Notes: a model not told the origin generated them from the sequence alone. A DNA stretch of 64,000 nucleotides from Adiantum capillus-veneris (GCA_014529385.2 CM043955.1:152258140-152322139); one strand, 5' to 3'. Positions 1 to 11,672 are shown, counted from the stretch's first letter. A program made the numbers and translations.

Positions 1-214
1 GATGCTTGATGTGCGATTAGCATTAGTTGATTTGGGATGATTTCTATTTGCATTGGAGGATGCACTCTCTTGAATCCTCTCAATATTTGCATTTGATGAC
101 GCTCTCGCACATTCTTTGTGTGATGCCTCCAAGCCCTAGTCGGGTCATTCTCTCTCTCTCTCCGGATTGATAGATTTTGTGGGAGATTGCCTATGCTATG
201 GCGAGCCTCCAACA
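1..214 (+). repeat. Element A 5' LTR, 3' part only
   Basis: This is the end of a 5' LTR, finishing in CA at 213-214, one base before the primer site. It matches the 3' LTR copy ending at 6928, including the (TC)n tract and the CCGGATTGATAGATTTTGTG segment. The last 26 bases of this copy are missing from the 3' LTR. Confidence 0.85.
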
Positions 215-215
215 T

Positions 216-233
216 TGGCGCCGTTGCCGGGGA
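216..233 (+). promoter_or_regulatory. Primer binding site, tRNA-Asp type
   Basis: TGGCGCCGTTGCCGGGGA follows the LTR end after one base. This is the classic site of plant Athila-like Ty3/gypsy elements, complementary to the 3' end of tRNA-Asp. It primes minus-strand cDNA synthesis. Confidence 0.9.
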
Positions 234-1957
234 ATGGGTTGCCTACGCTAGTGGAGTTGAGGTTGCAAAAGATAAGAGTAATTTGATTACCGATTTCTTA
301 TAATTAGGTAAAATTTGATTTGTGTGTATCATAATTAGGTTTCATTAGATGTGTATAGAGTCATTTCACCCCAAAAACCCCTAAATTCTCTTTTGATTTT
401 GCTAATTTTTTACTAACCTTCACTAATTTTGCATCCCATTCATGCTAATTTCGTGCTAATTGTACTAATTCCATGCTAATTGTGCTAACCTAACCACTAG
501 TTTTGATTTGGAATGTATGCTAAATCCCATTTATTGAGGAGGATCATCACTCTTAATTGCTTTAATCTATGCCTAATCATGTGATTGAGTGTTGATTTTG
601 GTCAATTTTTGATCAATTTTGGACCGAATCGGAGTTGCACACATGTGTGTGCAATGGAGTGTCTACGCAAGAAGCAAGGACTAAGCGAGCAAGCAATCGA
701 TTTTAAGTGGATTGACCTACTCCGTTCAATTTTTTGATTGATTAAGTTGATCCCATTGAGTTGCTAAATCATTGCTAAAATTAGGTGTGTGTGCCTAATT
801 GATGGAATTTATGCCTAATTTGATGAAATTGGAATGCAATTGTAATCAACTAGGACACCTAAATGCTTGTAGATTGATGATTTTGCAAGAAATGTGTGTG
901 CAAACATTAGGAATTGGCCTAATTTCATTGCTAATTGAGCAAAAAATTGGATTTGTGCACCTAATTTTTGTGTGTGTGCAATGCTAAATTGAGAGAAAAT
1001 TTGATCAATTTTTTATTAAAATTGAGTTAATTTAGCATGTATATACTCATGTATGTGTGATCAAGTGTGCAATTGATGAAATGCAATGAGTGTTTAATGA
1101 AATTTTTGCACAAATCGACGGCCTAAATTTAGGCGTGTGTGCCTAATTAATGGCCAATTATGCTTAAATTGTGAATGATTAATTGGTATTTTACCAATTA
1201 TGATGATTAATTTGGCCATATAGTTGATGTGTATGCCACAAATTGCCTTTGAGGATTGAAATATATCTCTCAATTGACGCTCAATTGTGAAAAGTTTTTT
1301 CCATGCTAATGATTGATCAAGATGAACATGGCAATGTTACATTCATTTGTGTGTAATTGTGACTAAAATTCACTCATATCGAGCCATGAAAATCCCAAAT
1401 GATAAACCTAATTGGGGTTGAGTGATTGCGGATATCAAATATGAGCAACTGAGTTGCAATGATTATGAAGGGAGATCCAATTGGCAATTGAGATGAAATT
1501 TATGAAATTTATGAAGGGAGATCCAATTGCAACTGAGTTGCAATGATTATGAAGGGAGATCCAATTGGCAATTGAGATGAAATTTATGCACATCATTTTT
1601 TGAATTCAAAATTAGGACATTTTAGTGCATGAATAATCCAATAAATGAAAGTTTCGAAGGAATTGAATGAAAATGAATAAAAATAGTTGAGGCATTTCGA
1701 TCCTTGTGTGCAAAGGATTGTGCATCTCGATCAAGAATTGCAAACTTTCTTTTATGATGATCAATTGCTCTGAAGAAATGTGCTTGTAAAGCGGACCCAA
1801 TCCCACTTTCAAAGACACACACAATACTTAGCGTCCATGCGAACCTCTTTTTAAAAGGATGTTTATAATAATAATAACTTTTTAAAAAAAGGAGTTAGGC
1901 TCGTTTTGGACCTGCCATTTTTTGGACCTGCCACCTTTCGGCCTGGATTGGCGCTCA

Positions 1958-1960
<3 letters not shown>
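234..1960 (+). other. Element A leader, non-coding
   Basis: AT-rich sequence rich in TGTGTG, CTAATT and GCCTAATT words, with no coding frame. It contains short dyads built on TTAGG/CCTAA at 779-800, 906-923 and 1121-1146. An 84-bp tandem duplication covers about 1450-1588, with GAGTTGCAATGATTATGAAG at 1451 and again at 1535. Similar sequence recurs at about 12960-13860 in front of element G, so this is a shared leader rather than a gene. Confidence 0.6.

Positions 1961-2042
<82 letters not shown>
1961..2042 (+). repeat. (AC)n microsatellite
   Basis: An uninterrupted (AC)41 run of 82 bp. It begins a roughly 950-bp GC-richer block (to about 2920) scattered with short (AC)n and CTCTCTGT tracts inside element A. 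Confidence 0.95.
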
Positions 2043-2045
<3 letters not shown>

Positions 2046-4107
2046 TTGATCATTGACCGCATTCGGAGCCTGCCAACCTTGGCTCGCAGCACGCTGGTAA
2101 CCCAGAGCCGACCCCACCCGCCTCTACTGTGCTGATTTGCTTGGCTTTTTTGCCACACACACACCACTTGCTTTGTCTTGGCGCTAGCAAAACGACACAC
2201 CACGCTCAGTAGAAACTTGCCTACTTGCCGGCCATTCGGTCCTTGCTACACACACACACACGGCTTTGGTTGAGCCCATAGCTTTCAATGCCTCAAAACC
2301 CCACCACACAACCTGCTCAGTGCTCCGACTATGAGTCTGCGAACACTATGGACCCCACACATAGCCTTTCCAGAATCATGGGCCTGTTGTTTGTTGATAA
2401 GCGTGCACACCGCATTGACGACGCAGATCCAAATCCAGGTCGTGCTGGTGCTACCATGCCCTTTTGATGCTCACACACCCACTAATCTTTTGCTGACTGG
2501 GCGCTCATCGATTCCAACACACACACACACACACAAGGTCCGATTCTACGCCTCTGGCTCCTGGAATGGCGCGCATCAACACACACCTTGATTCGCACTA
2601 CCATATATTGGCACTAGACAAACAAAAATCACGGCCTGCCTTCTTGTAATGACCAGCTTACCCTACTGCCATGCCCACAATGTCTACGCCATCAACACAA
2701 AAGCACGCCCAGCTGTGCTGGCTGTGATGCGTTGTGCTTGCTGCGACGCTTGTGCTTGTTGCGACTTCACAGCCTCCTTTGATTTTCGAGCCTTGCTCTG
2801 ACCAAGATGGGCTCACAACACACTACACACACACACACAATCTCATCATCCACACCAAACACATTCTCTCTCTCTGTCTCTCTCTCTGTCTCTCTCTCTG
2901 GTGGCCTCCTCAGAAATGAAGCTACAGCCTTCGCCATTTTTTCAGAAATTTAAAAAAAAAAAGATATATAAATTTTTTAAAGCATGGTTCCCACGAGATC
3001 ATCGCCTCTCCTCCAGGAAAGCTACAAAAGGCTTTGGAAAATTTGAGTCAGGAACATTTGTTGTCCTCAACTAAATCAAAATTGCAAAACCATCAATTGA
3101 TAAATGAATTCTTAATTCTCACATAATCAAAGTGTTGAAAGAATTAGGGTAGTGCTATGTCTCTATGAGTGCATATTTTGTACGCCAAATGCTTTTATGC
3201 ACTAAATGATGGAGCTCTTGGGCAACAGTTTACTAGATGATACAAAATTTGGAAAATTGCCTTTGCAGAGATGAAAATTATGTCCTCATGTGTTTTTTTG
3301 TCTCTCTTTTCACCTATGTCGTATTTTCTATGTAAGAGCAACGTGTGGGCATTGATTAAAGCCATGATTTTGTGATTGCCTTACTTGCACTAAACGTTTG
3401 GCTTATGCATGGGTTAGTGCTTGGCTTGATTGAGATTATCATTGAACTAAAAGGCAAGCTCATTTTGGCTTGGCATATGAGCTTCATTTCAAAAGGTGTC
3501 TTGATTAATTGCTCCTATTGTCTAATTTGAATGAAAAATCTTTGAAATTGAGTTTTTTTGAAGGGCAATATCATGAAATTGGGTTTTGATCATTTCAAGA
3601 GATCTACGGTTCATCTCATCATACATTTTTGCTCTCTTGCTATAATTGATTTTGGTTCTTTATAAGCAAGGGAGTGAGGCTTCAATTGAGTGTTTGCTGT
3701 GATTGTGTGATCATTCCCATTGCACCAAAATTCTTTGCTTGTGCATGCTTTGGTACTCGATATTCATTGGCATTTTCATGGAACTACATGACCAACTCTT
3801 TTTAAAATGCATGTGAGCTTCATGTGAGAGTTGCACTAAATGATGAGTTGTGATTGCTTGGTCGGACTTTGTGCTAAAAATTAACATTACTTGTACAATT
3901 TGGTGCTTGAACATTAAAAATCATTGAAAAGCACTAAAATGAAGCTTGTTTGATGGCCAAGAGTGAGCATGAAAATTTTGGGTTTGTGGTTGATTTTTTA
4001 GTGCCTACTTTGAATGACAAAATGTTTAAAAGCACTAACAATTGAGCTTCATTTTAGGGTTGGGCAGGTGTGTGATTCCAAATGATCCAAGAAGGGGTCA
4101 TCATTGC
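2043..4107 (+). other. Element A interior: microsatellite block, then unassigned AT-rich DNA
   Basis: The part to about 2920 is GC-richer and holds small (AC)n and (CT)n tracts, like the block at 14430-15010 near element G. The rest is AT-rich, with no coding frame and no clear repeat. I see no gene here. Confidence 0.5.
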
Positions 4108-4460
4108 AAAATTTGGCTAATTAGAGCCATTCCATGTTTGGATTAAAGTTGTAATGCTAGCTCATAGCTTGGTCTAAAAGTGCAAAATTTTTCATTTAAG
4201 CTAGTGTTTAGCCAACTTTTTGAGCTTTCAAGTACAAATTTGGCTATTGAGAGCCATTCATTTTCAACTCATCAAGTTGAAGTCATCTCTAGCTCATAGA
4301 TTGCTCTAAAAATGTAAAATTTCATGTGAGCTAGTTGTTAGCCAACTTTTTGGAAAGTAAAATCCAGCTTTGAAGAGCCACTTCACTTCATAAAGTTGCA
4401 TTATTTTCAGCTTTTGGCTTGTTTAAATTCCATATCTCATTGAGTTAGAAATTAATCTAC
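4108..4460 (+). repeat. About 127-bp diverged tandem repeats in element A
   Basis: Three copies of a unit that opens with AAATTTGGCTA and GAGAGCC-type words (starts near 4108, 4236 and 4361) and closes with GCTAGT-TTAGCCAACTTTTT. The copies are diverged, so the array is old. Confidence 0.7.
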
Positions 4461-4578
4461 TTTTGAATCATGCATGAGAGATGGTAAAATTTGCAAAATT
4501 TGCTTATGTAGAAGCATTTTATCTCTCATTGTTGTTATGTATGCATAAATTTGCTACTTTAGAGGCATGTGCATAACC

Positions 4579-4640
4579 AAAGGCATTTTTTTCCCTTGGG
4601 TTTTTTTCCTTTGGCAAATTCGGGTATGCAAGACCCTAGC
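4579..4640 (+). promoter_or_regulatory. T-rich pre-3'LTR motif of element A
   Basis: A stretch of TTTTTTTCCC and GGGTTTTTTTCC blocks ending in AAGACCCTAGC. It matches the same arrangement in element G at 21091-21154. T-rich and CCC blocks of this kind are common in the 3' non-coding regions of plant LTR elements. The role is unknown; the shared position ties A to G. Confidence 0.5.
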
Positions 4641-5262
4641 TTTAGGTATTCATTAATGTTTTTTGTGTGGATTTTTCAATAATTGGCTTTTGTAGCTTAT
4701 GTTTACACTTAGCTTCAAATCGGCTTCTTCTTTTGCAAATAAAAAGATCAAGAGGCTTCTCTACAAAGGGGATGCTTGCTCAAGGATGCTCAAAAGAGCA
4801 TGAATAGGTGTAATCCTTCCATGATTTTTCTCTTTGTTCATCTCTCCATTCTCTTGCTTGGTTTAAGTGAAATTTTGCTTCTAAGCTATGGTTTTTTCAT
4901 GTTAGAAATCTAGGCATTTTAAAGTTTCAACACTTTGCTTTGTGAAAATTAACTCATCAAAAAATTAGGTTTTATGTATGTTAATCATAGGTAATTGGCC
5001 TTGACCTTAGGTTAATGTAGGTTCATTTCTTGCTAGTCCTAGAATCTTAGTGATAGTCTTAATACTCCACTCATTTTTGTCATGACCTAGGGCTATGATT
5101 AAGCTTTAGTCTTTTTTAGTCCAATTTCCACTAGTATCTCATAAAGGAAGAATAAAAAATGTGCTAAAAACATGAACCATGAAGCAAAGAAGTGTCCAAA
5201 AAAGTAGCAAAAATGCTACTAAGAAACATGAAAATAAAAATTCTATGTTATGTTGTGTCTGT

Positions 5263-5475
5263 GTGAGGCCTAGCGCCTTATTGGCACTTGGTAGGCGAGG
5301 GGAATCACCTTGGCTCTCTTGGTCAAGGCCCTAAACCGATGCCCTGGGTTGATAGGGGTTAGTCGTCGCCTTGGTAAGCTAGTACGCTTTTGGAACACCT
5401 TCTTGAGGGTTCAAGGAGCTGAGAGTCGCACCTACACTTGCCTTGGGGTGGTAGCCTTGTGATTGTGCTTTAATC
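5263..5475 (+). other. GC-rich island in element A
   Basis: About 210 bp of clearly higher GC content than its surroundings, with GGCGAGGGG, GCCCTGGGTTG and GAGTCGCACC words. There is no open frame and no tRNA-like fold that I could see. I cannot assign it. Confidence 0.4.
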
Positions 5476-5994
5476 TTTTAACGAATGACTAAATCAAAAC
5501 TTCCATGAGCTTCAAAAAACTTTGACAATGTACTAATAGATTAGGAGCTTTTTTATAGCCCATAGACATGATAGACTTGAACGATCTATTAAGATTGTTC
5601 ACATAGTTTTTAGGCTAGTAGGTTTATTAACTTTCATTAGCCTAGGGTCATAATTGATTGCTTGTGTTTCATGCATAAAACTGAAATTTCAAGTGGTTTA
5701 ATCTTCACAATAGTTTGAGATTTTTTTTTGCTTTATGTTGTCTAGTTTTTTACTATGATTGACCCATCTTTTAGAAGCAAAAAATCCCTTTGCATGATTT
5801 TTCATTTATGCTTCATGTTTTATTCATTCTTGGTGGCCTTTAATGCTCATTACTTGTTCTTATGTTTTGCAGCTCAACATTTCTTCCATGGACTTGCTTT
5901 CTATGTTTTGCAGCTCAAAATTTCTCCCATGGACTTGCTTTCTACCATGTCACCGTGTCTTGCTTCACTGGCACACGAGGACGTGCGCCAAATT

Positions 5995-6007
5995 AGGAAG
6001 GGGAGAG
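5995..6007 (+). promoter_or_regulatory. Polypurine tract of element A
   Basis: AGGAAGGGGAGAG lies directly before the 3' LTR. It is the plus-strand primer for cDNA synthesis. Element G has a closely similar tract and upstream context at 21395-21425. Confidence 0.85.
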
Positions 6008-6928
6008 TGTTAGTAGCAGCTAACAGCTACACCAATTATGCACCAAGTTGTGGATGTGCCATAATGCACAATATTTACTTTTCATTGTATAGGGCTTGGG
6101 CTCATTTAGGAGTTCCAAAGTTGTATGGGTCTAGGCTAGAGAGCTCACTTTATCCATAGTTGAAGGGTTTGAGGCCCAAAGCTATAAAAGAGCCCTATGC
6201 TTAATGAGAGGTCATTCTTGAGTGGTCCTCTTGAGAAATCTCTCCTTAGAGTATCTCTTGATGGCATAGCCTTTGAGCTTAATTTCCATGCTTAGAAGGC
6301 TAGTGCTAATTACATGTAATTAGTGTAATCCTCTCTTAATTAATCTAGTCTTCATTATGTTGTCAATCATGTTTCTCTACTTTCCTTCATTGTTTTGAAG
6401 TGTTGATCTTCTCTAATCTAACTCTTACTTATGCTAAGCTACTCTGATTAGTGGAGTCCTTATCTAACTCTCTCGATTAAGCGGAGTGGGCGTACTCGTG
6501 ATTGAGGGATTAGAGTTTTCCTCTAATGGTGTGCTTGTGTGTGTGTGTAGGTTTAAGAAGCCTTGAGCTTAATTTGATTATGTGTGACTTGATTTGGACA
6601 CCATGATTGGCATGGTTGGGGTGGCCGACTTGAATACGATCTTGTGTGCTTAATCGTCAATGCATGTAATTAGAGTTGTGCTCCAGAGACTCCAAGATTA
6701 GTGTGTTTCACGTCGCTGCTTGATGTGTGTAGATGATTGCTTGTATTGATGCTTGATGTGAGATTAGCATTAGTTGATTTGGGATGATTTCTATTTGCAT
6801 TGGAGAATGCACGCTCTTGAATCCTCTCAATCTTTGCATCCGATGACGCTCTCGCACATTCTTTCTGTGATGCCTCCAAGCCGGGTCATGCTCTCTCTCT
6901 CCGGATTGATAGATTTTGTGGGAGATTG
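6008..6928 (+). repeat. Element A 3' LTR, truncated
   Basis: Begins TGTTAGTAGCAGCTAAC, a start that can fold as GTTAG/CTAAC. It matches the window's first 190 bases at its end but stops at 6928, lacking the last 26 bases seen in the 5' copy (189-214). A TATAAAAG box lies at 6183. The truncation abuts AT-rich and GATA-type satellite DNA, so a deletion or later rearrangement removed the end. Confidence 0.85.
6183..6190 (+). promoter_or_regulatory. TATA box in element A LTR
   Basis: TATAAAAG lies 175 bp into the LTR, where the U3 promoter is expected. The same box occurs in the LTRs of B, C and D. Confidence 0.7.
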
Positions 6929-7420
6929 AAAGTATAAATATTAACAAGAAAATAAGATTTATTTAAAAAATATTAAGAAGTAAAGATGATAAATCAATTT
7001 GAAAAACAAGATAGGCAAAGACACATATGGATGGTCAAACAGATTGATAGATATATAGGTAGGTAGATAGGTAGATGGATGGATGGAAGGATAGCGAGAT
7101 AGATGGATGGATGGATGGAAGAATAAAGAGATAAATGGATAGAGGGATGGATAGATAGATAGACAGATATGTAGGTCGATAAATAGATAGATATACACAT
7201 AGATATACGAATACATAGGTAGACAGCTAATAGATATATAAATAGATAAATAACAAGAAAGCTAGATAGATTTATAGATAGAATAAATAAATAGATAAAT
7301 AAAAATATAAATAGACACATAAATAGATAAATTAAAGATAGTGTAGTAGATACGTAAGAAGATTTAATATAAAAAAAAGATAGATAAAAGATAAATGGAC
7401 ATATAAATAGCTTGATTGAT
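6929..7420 (+). repeat. GATA/GATG tetranucleotide satellite
   Basis: An imperfect AGAT/GATA/GATG array, densest at 7040-7330, flanked by A-rich sequence. Minus-strand open frames over it are pure low complexity (Ile/Tyr/Ser/Pro) and are not genes. Confidence 0.9.
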
Positions 7421-8040
7421 GGATTTAATTTTTGCTAGGTTACCAAACTAGACTTTACTCTTTCTTATTTTTATCTTCTTTTTATTGCATTACTAAACAA
7501 TTGTTAATTTTTTATTTTAAGTTTAATTTCTAGTTATATATAATATTATTTAAAACTTCAATTTTTAATTTTTTATTCGTAAATGTTTTTGTGAGTATTT
7601 ATATTTTCTTACTCATCTCTTGTTTATTTGAGAGATGCTATGTGATCACAAAACATTGCGCTTATATAGAGAGTTTCTAGATCTAAAGATCTTTAGATCA
7701 AAAGATCTTTCAATCAAAAAGTCTTTCGATCAAAAAAATGTTGATTGAAGAAACAAAGAAATAATACGGTTGCCCATTTTGCCGATGTGACATCGTATAA
7801 TACGCCCGTATAATATAGAGTATCGTATAATATGCCCGTATATGGCGTATTATATGTATCCTATATAATGTATAATGCAACTTAGTATAAGCCTATAGCC
7901 GCTCTCTTAGTCAAAATTTGAACCAATAAAAATTTTTGCACTTTTGATTAAAAAATAATCTTATTTTGCTTGCAATTTGCACAATTCAAATCCAAATTGA
8001 ATTTTGAAAAAACCAATAAGCTCCTAGTAACTAGTGCTAG
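7421..8040. other. AT-rich DNA with palindromes and 30-bp repeats
   Basis: No gene seen. A perfect 20-bp palindrome GATCTAAAGATCTTTAGATC lies at 7680-7699, followed by degenerate GATCAAAAGATCTTT repeats to 7740. At 7791-7860 a 30-bp unit containing ATCGTATAATAYGCCCGTAT occurs twice. This may be the far end of the element H leader, but that is unproven. Confidence 0.5.
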
Positions 8041-9418
8041 CTATGGTATGAATGTGGGCTCAATTTGTGACAGGGAGACATGGATCACGATCCATTTACC
8101 ACTTCCTCTCAGTCCATTGATCCCTACTGTATGTTTTTAAAGTGATTTGGATCACTTTAGGTCACCCAAAAGCCAAAACCAAAAGTCATTTTGGCATTTT
8201 GTGACCTTGAATGACTTTTGCCTTGTTTTGACCCACTTCTTGGAGTTATTTTACTATCTTTCTTTTGAATTTCTTTTTTATATTGGTCTCTACCACAAGT
8301 CTGTATGGTTGCTATCTAGAAATCAAAAAAGATACATGGATCACGATCCATGTTTCATCAGATATGGACCCCAAAATTGGCTTGATAATTACTTGTAGTC
8401 TAAGTAGTCTACTCCACAACTTATTCTTGGATTTGGAGAATTGTTTGGTGCTCAACCTTGTAATTTTTGACTAGCAACTGATTTTGTGATGATTTGGTCA
8501 ACTTTTTGAAGTTTTTTTGCAATGGTGCCCTTTGTAAATGCTGTTCCAAAAGCTGTCAACTATCTACTACTCAAATGTCAGCGTTAGATGATCAAAATGG
8601 ATCACGATCCATGTTTGACCACTTTTGATCATGAAATTTGGCCAAATGTATGCTTGCACTTTGTAGATATCATATTTTCACTTATTTTTGGATTTGGATC
8701 TCAAAAACTGAAAAGCCCCAAATTTTGGTCAATTTCTAAGGTTTTTGCATCTTTTGCCCAATTTCTTGATTTGAGTGAGATTTCAATGTCAATTTCTCAC
8801 TAAAAGTGTATATTCAGTGATCTGGAGCCACACTAGACCCAATGGTAGTAGTTTTTGCTCAAACTATCACAGGGAGACATGGATCACAATCCATGTTCCT
8901 GTACCAAATCATGTACATGAAACTATTAAAATTGACTCTTGTGGGTTTATTTGTTCCCTTTCTGCACTTATTTTTGCGTTTAGATCAGCTTTTGAGTTCT
9001 AACCATCAAAGTTTCAAATTTTCAGAGTTTATGGTCTCTCTTAGCAAATATGGTTTTGATAGTTTTTTTCCTGAATTTCTCAACCCAATTTGATGGTTTG
9101 GGTTGTTACCTAACCTATTCCTAAATGTTGAAATAAATCTTAGTGACAAAAACCAACAAATGATACAAAATTGAAAGTAAAATGGATGTTGTAACAAAAA
9201 TCTCAAAGAATTAAAAAAGAATGCTTTTAGTATCTCACTCACAACTCCCTATGCCTATCATCAGTATATCTAGCAAGTCCTCAACTTCTAGCCTCTACCA
9301 AGCACTAAACCCCCAGTCTAGTTGTCTCATTGCTAAGGTGTGAAGGGAATGGAAATCAAAATCAAAGGTCTCAAAAGTAGAAGCTATGACTAGGTCACTC
9401 ACCACCTAAGAATCACTT
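8040..9418 (-). other. Element H leader with palindrome array
   Basis: Reading leftwards from the primer site this is the 5' non-coding region of a minus-strand LTR element. Four copies of ATGGATCACGATCCAT or a one-base variant lie at 8080-8095, 8336-8351, 8597-8612 and 8879-8894, spaced 256, 261 and 282 bp. No coding frame is convincing. Confidence 0.7.
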
Positions 9419-9436
9419 TCTTCGACAACGGCGCCA
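9419..9436 (-). promoter_or_regulatory. Primer binding site of element H
   Basis: On the minus strand this reads TGGCGCCGTTGTCGAAGA, the tRNA-Asp-type site with a decayed 3' half. It lies one base from the LTR end at 9438 and sets the element's orientation. Confidence 0.8.
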
Positions 9437-9437
9437 A

Positions 9438-10464
9438 TGTTAGCGGGTGACCACAGCATACGTCTGTAGCATATCTACCTCGTACTAACATAATGTCAAT
9501 ACTCAAGGAAGCAACTCAGAGGGGGCACAAAGACTCCTTGAGGGTGTAAACCTCAAGAAGTAAACCTATAAAACAAAGCCATCTTTAGCACTAGCAAATC
9601 TATCACTCTCTACCCAGGCAATTTGCCTATGTCTTGTCTAACTGCTCTCGATTGTCATGCCATTTCAACACTCAAACAAAGTCCAGATACAATGAAACTT
9701 TAGGAGGAGGTCTATTTCACTCTAGGACACTATTCCACCAAGTCTGGTCGGAATGTAGCAAGGCACCAAAACCACAATCCATCATTATCAAGGTTTTAAA
9801 AACTATAACATATCAGTCCCAAAAGGTCACCCTATGGTCTAGGAACACTTTTTTATGGTAAAAAAAAAAACATTAATACACTCAAAACAACAGATTTAGC
9901 TCACAAAAAGATCATCGCAAACCACAACAAAATTGATAATGGCTACACTTAAATTAAAGAGTAGTAGACAACGAACACAATGCAATTGTCAAAAATAAAA
10001 TTGGTTTACCAGAGCTTAAGAAAAATGGATTACAATGCGCGAGAGACTAACCGCTCTCAATCGTACGCTTGAAAATCCAAAAACTTTGATAATAGATCAA
10101 GATGTCCTTTCAGACTTATGTAAATTAAGCTTTATACCTAGGGATTCTCTTGGCCAACGGCCGACTTACAAGGCTCAGAACTAAATTCTGACTTTACAAC
10201 TCAAATTTTACACAGGTTGGCTTAGAGATCATTGGGATAAAAATCAGAGTCTTGCATATTTACAAGGATTTTTTGGAAAAATAATAATGGGACTATAAAA
10301 CTTTTGTGGCTTCATGATGAGGTGGTTGGCGAGTGGTCAACTTAGGAGTGTGCTCGTATCGTCCATCTGGCAAAAAAAAGATTTAGGAGGGTGACGCCAA
10401 GGGCAAGGATATGTTCTTTACCTTAATAACCTATACTCATCTTTAGAATTACCAAGCCGTAACA
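9438..10464 (-). repeat. Element H 5' LTR (minus strand)
   Basis: The left edge, plus strand TGTTAGCGGG, is fixed by the primer site. The right edge is inferred at TAACA (10460-10464), which would make the LTR start TGTTACGGC on the minus strand and about 1.03 kb long, near the size of its relatives. CTTTATACCTAGGG at 10130-10143 is a minus-strand TATA box whose flank (CCCTAGGTATA) matches the element G LTR. No second copy lies in the window, so the outer edge is uncertain. Confidence 0.6.
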
Positions 10465-11464
10465 TCATCCTTGGAAAGAAATCACTCATGCTAAACCAAA
10501 GATATAAATTATATAAAAAGTCCATATTTAAGATCTAAAAGAAGTCAAATAGGAGCAATCAATTCTAGTTTTGACCTCAAGATTGTTTTAGTAAAGTTTA
10601 TGGCCCTATCCTTATGTACAATTCTCACGAGAATCCTCACAATGTCACCATCTTCTTTGATGAATATATGAAGCCAAGATGTGTTTGGGACTTTGCTCAA
10701 GCATATCCTATAGGATGAACCCAAACAAATATTCATATAGAGAAGATGTTGATAAATGTCATATTCATATAAAGTGTATTCATGCATTACCAAAAGATAT
10801 CTCTTGCGGAAAAGAGTGGTATAAGGAAGAAGATGTAGAATTAAGTTCTCAGGTAGAAATCTTGAATTTTGAACCCCAAGATGTGAGTAAATATAATGGT
10901 GAGGCTATCCCGGTTGCTAATTTGAGCCTTCCTTGCCAGAAACCCGGATAAATAGACCCCCTAGAGGCTTCTTATTTTCATGCAAACTCGGAGTCTTGGC
11001 CAAAACTCTCTCGTGCTTAGAGAGATACTACACAAAATTCACTAAGAGAGCAAAAACTCTAGTGGTTAAGAAAGGTAATTATTGCTAATCTTGATTAATT
11101 AATAAATGATAATAATATATGTCTAATTTATCTAATTAATTAAAGAAGATTAGATCCTTCACTACTATTAATTACTCTCTTTTCTATTATTAAACTGCTA
11201 ATTATTTATTATTATGATTAGCAATATAAAAGATAAATGACCTATATCATAGGGAACAATATAAAAGATAAATGACCTCAATCATAGGGAACAAGAATTG
11301 GTTTATTGGACCTTGAATGTATTTATGTACCTTCTCTAGAGTATCATGTAACCTTTTTATTATTTATAATTGGAAAATTTCAATTTTGAGTTGATTTAAA
11401 ATTTTTTTGAGGTAGTAATCCTTGAGTTGTAACCTATGTTTTGTCAATCTTGACTAACTTGAGT
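10465..11464. other. Unassigned region with one short open frame
   Basis: The only open frame of note is 10679-10951 on the plus strand (about 90 codons), containing KEWYKEEDVELSSQ and EILNFEPQDVSKYNGEA. It reads more like protein than random sequence, but I recognise no family and it may be a fragment. From 11040 to 11464 the DNA is AT-rich (TTAATTAATAAATG words) and featureless. Confidence 0.25.
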
Positions 11465-11672
11465 GATGGGGGAGTGTGTGTAGATGATTGACATTTTATC
11501 TTGGAGAATATGGGTAAGCATACTCTCACTATTGATAGTCAATAAACATCTTTAGATGGGGAGCAGGGTGCAATGGCTTGTTAAAACTAGACAAAATGGG
11601 TCAGAGAAGAAGAGAATATTATCAACAGATTGTGTTCTACCGACCGAAAACCTTTTGAGCATGGTATCACTA
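11465..11672 (+). repeat. Possible short copia-type LTR
   Basis: A purine tract GATGGGGGAG is followed by TGTGTGTAG. About 190 bp on, TTGAGCA is followed by TGGTATCAC, which resembles the start of the initiator-Met primer site TGGTATCAGAGC. Finding a purine tract and a primer-like site on either side of one LTR is unusual, and no second copy is present. Low confidence. Confidence 0.25.

Larger units (their letters stand above)
1..6928 (+). mobile_element. Element A: non-coding LTR retrotransposon (LARD-like)
   Basis: A long LTR element whose 5' LTR begins before the window. The first 190 bases and 6747-6928 are near-identical, which marks two copies of the same LTR. Between them lie a primer site at 216-233 and a polypurine tract at 5995-6007, so the frame of a retrotransposon is complete. 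The 5.8-kb interior has no gag, protease, RT or integrase that I can recognise in any frame. This fits a large retrotransposon derivative (LARD) mobilised by enzymes from a relative. Element G, further right, looks like a coding relative because it shares the leader and the pre-LTR segment. The orientation and limits are well supported; the LARD label is inference. Confidence 0.85.

Noticed and set aside
779..1146. TTAGG repeats as interstitial telomere sequence
   Set aside because: They occur as isolated inverted pairs, not tandem TTTAGGG or TTAGGG runs.
1955..2203. Minus-strand open frame of 82 codons across the (AC)n tract
   Set aside because: Its C-terminal half is a Val-Cys repeat made by the microsatellite; the remainder has no motif.
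6959..7320. Minus-strand frames rich in Ile, Tyr, Ser and Pro resembling membrane segments
   Set aside because: They are translations of the GATA/GATG satellite.
10679..10951. A small host gene
   Set aside because: Ninety codons without a recognisable domain, splice context or second exon; kept only as an unassigned frame.
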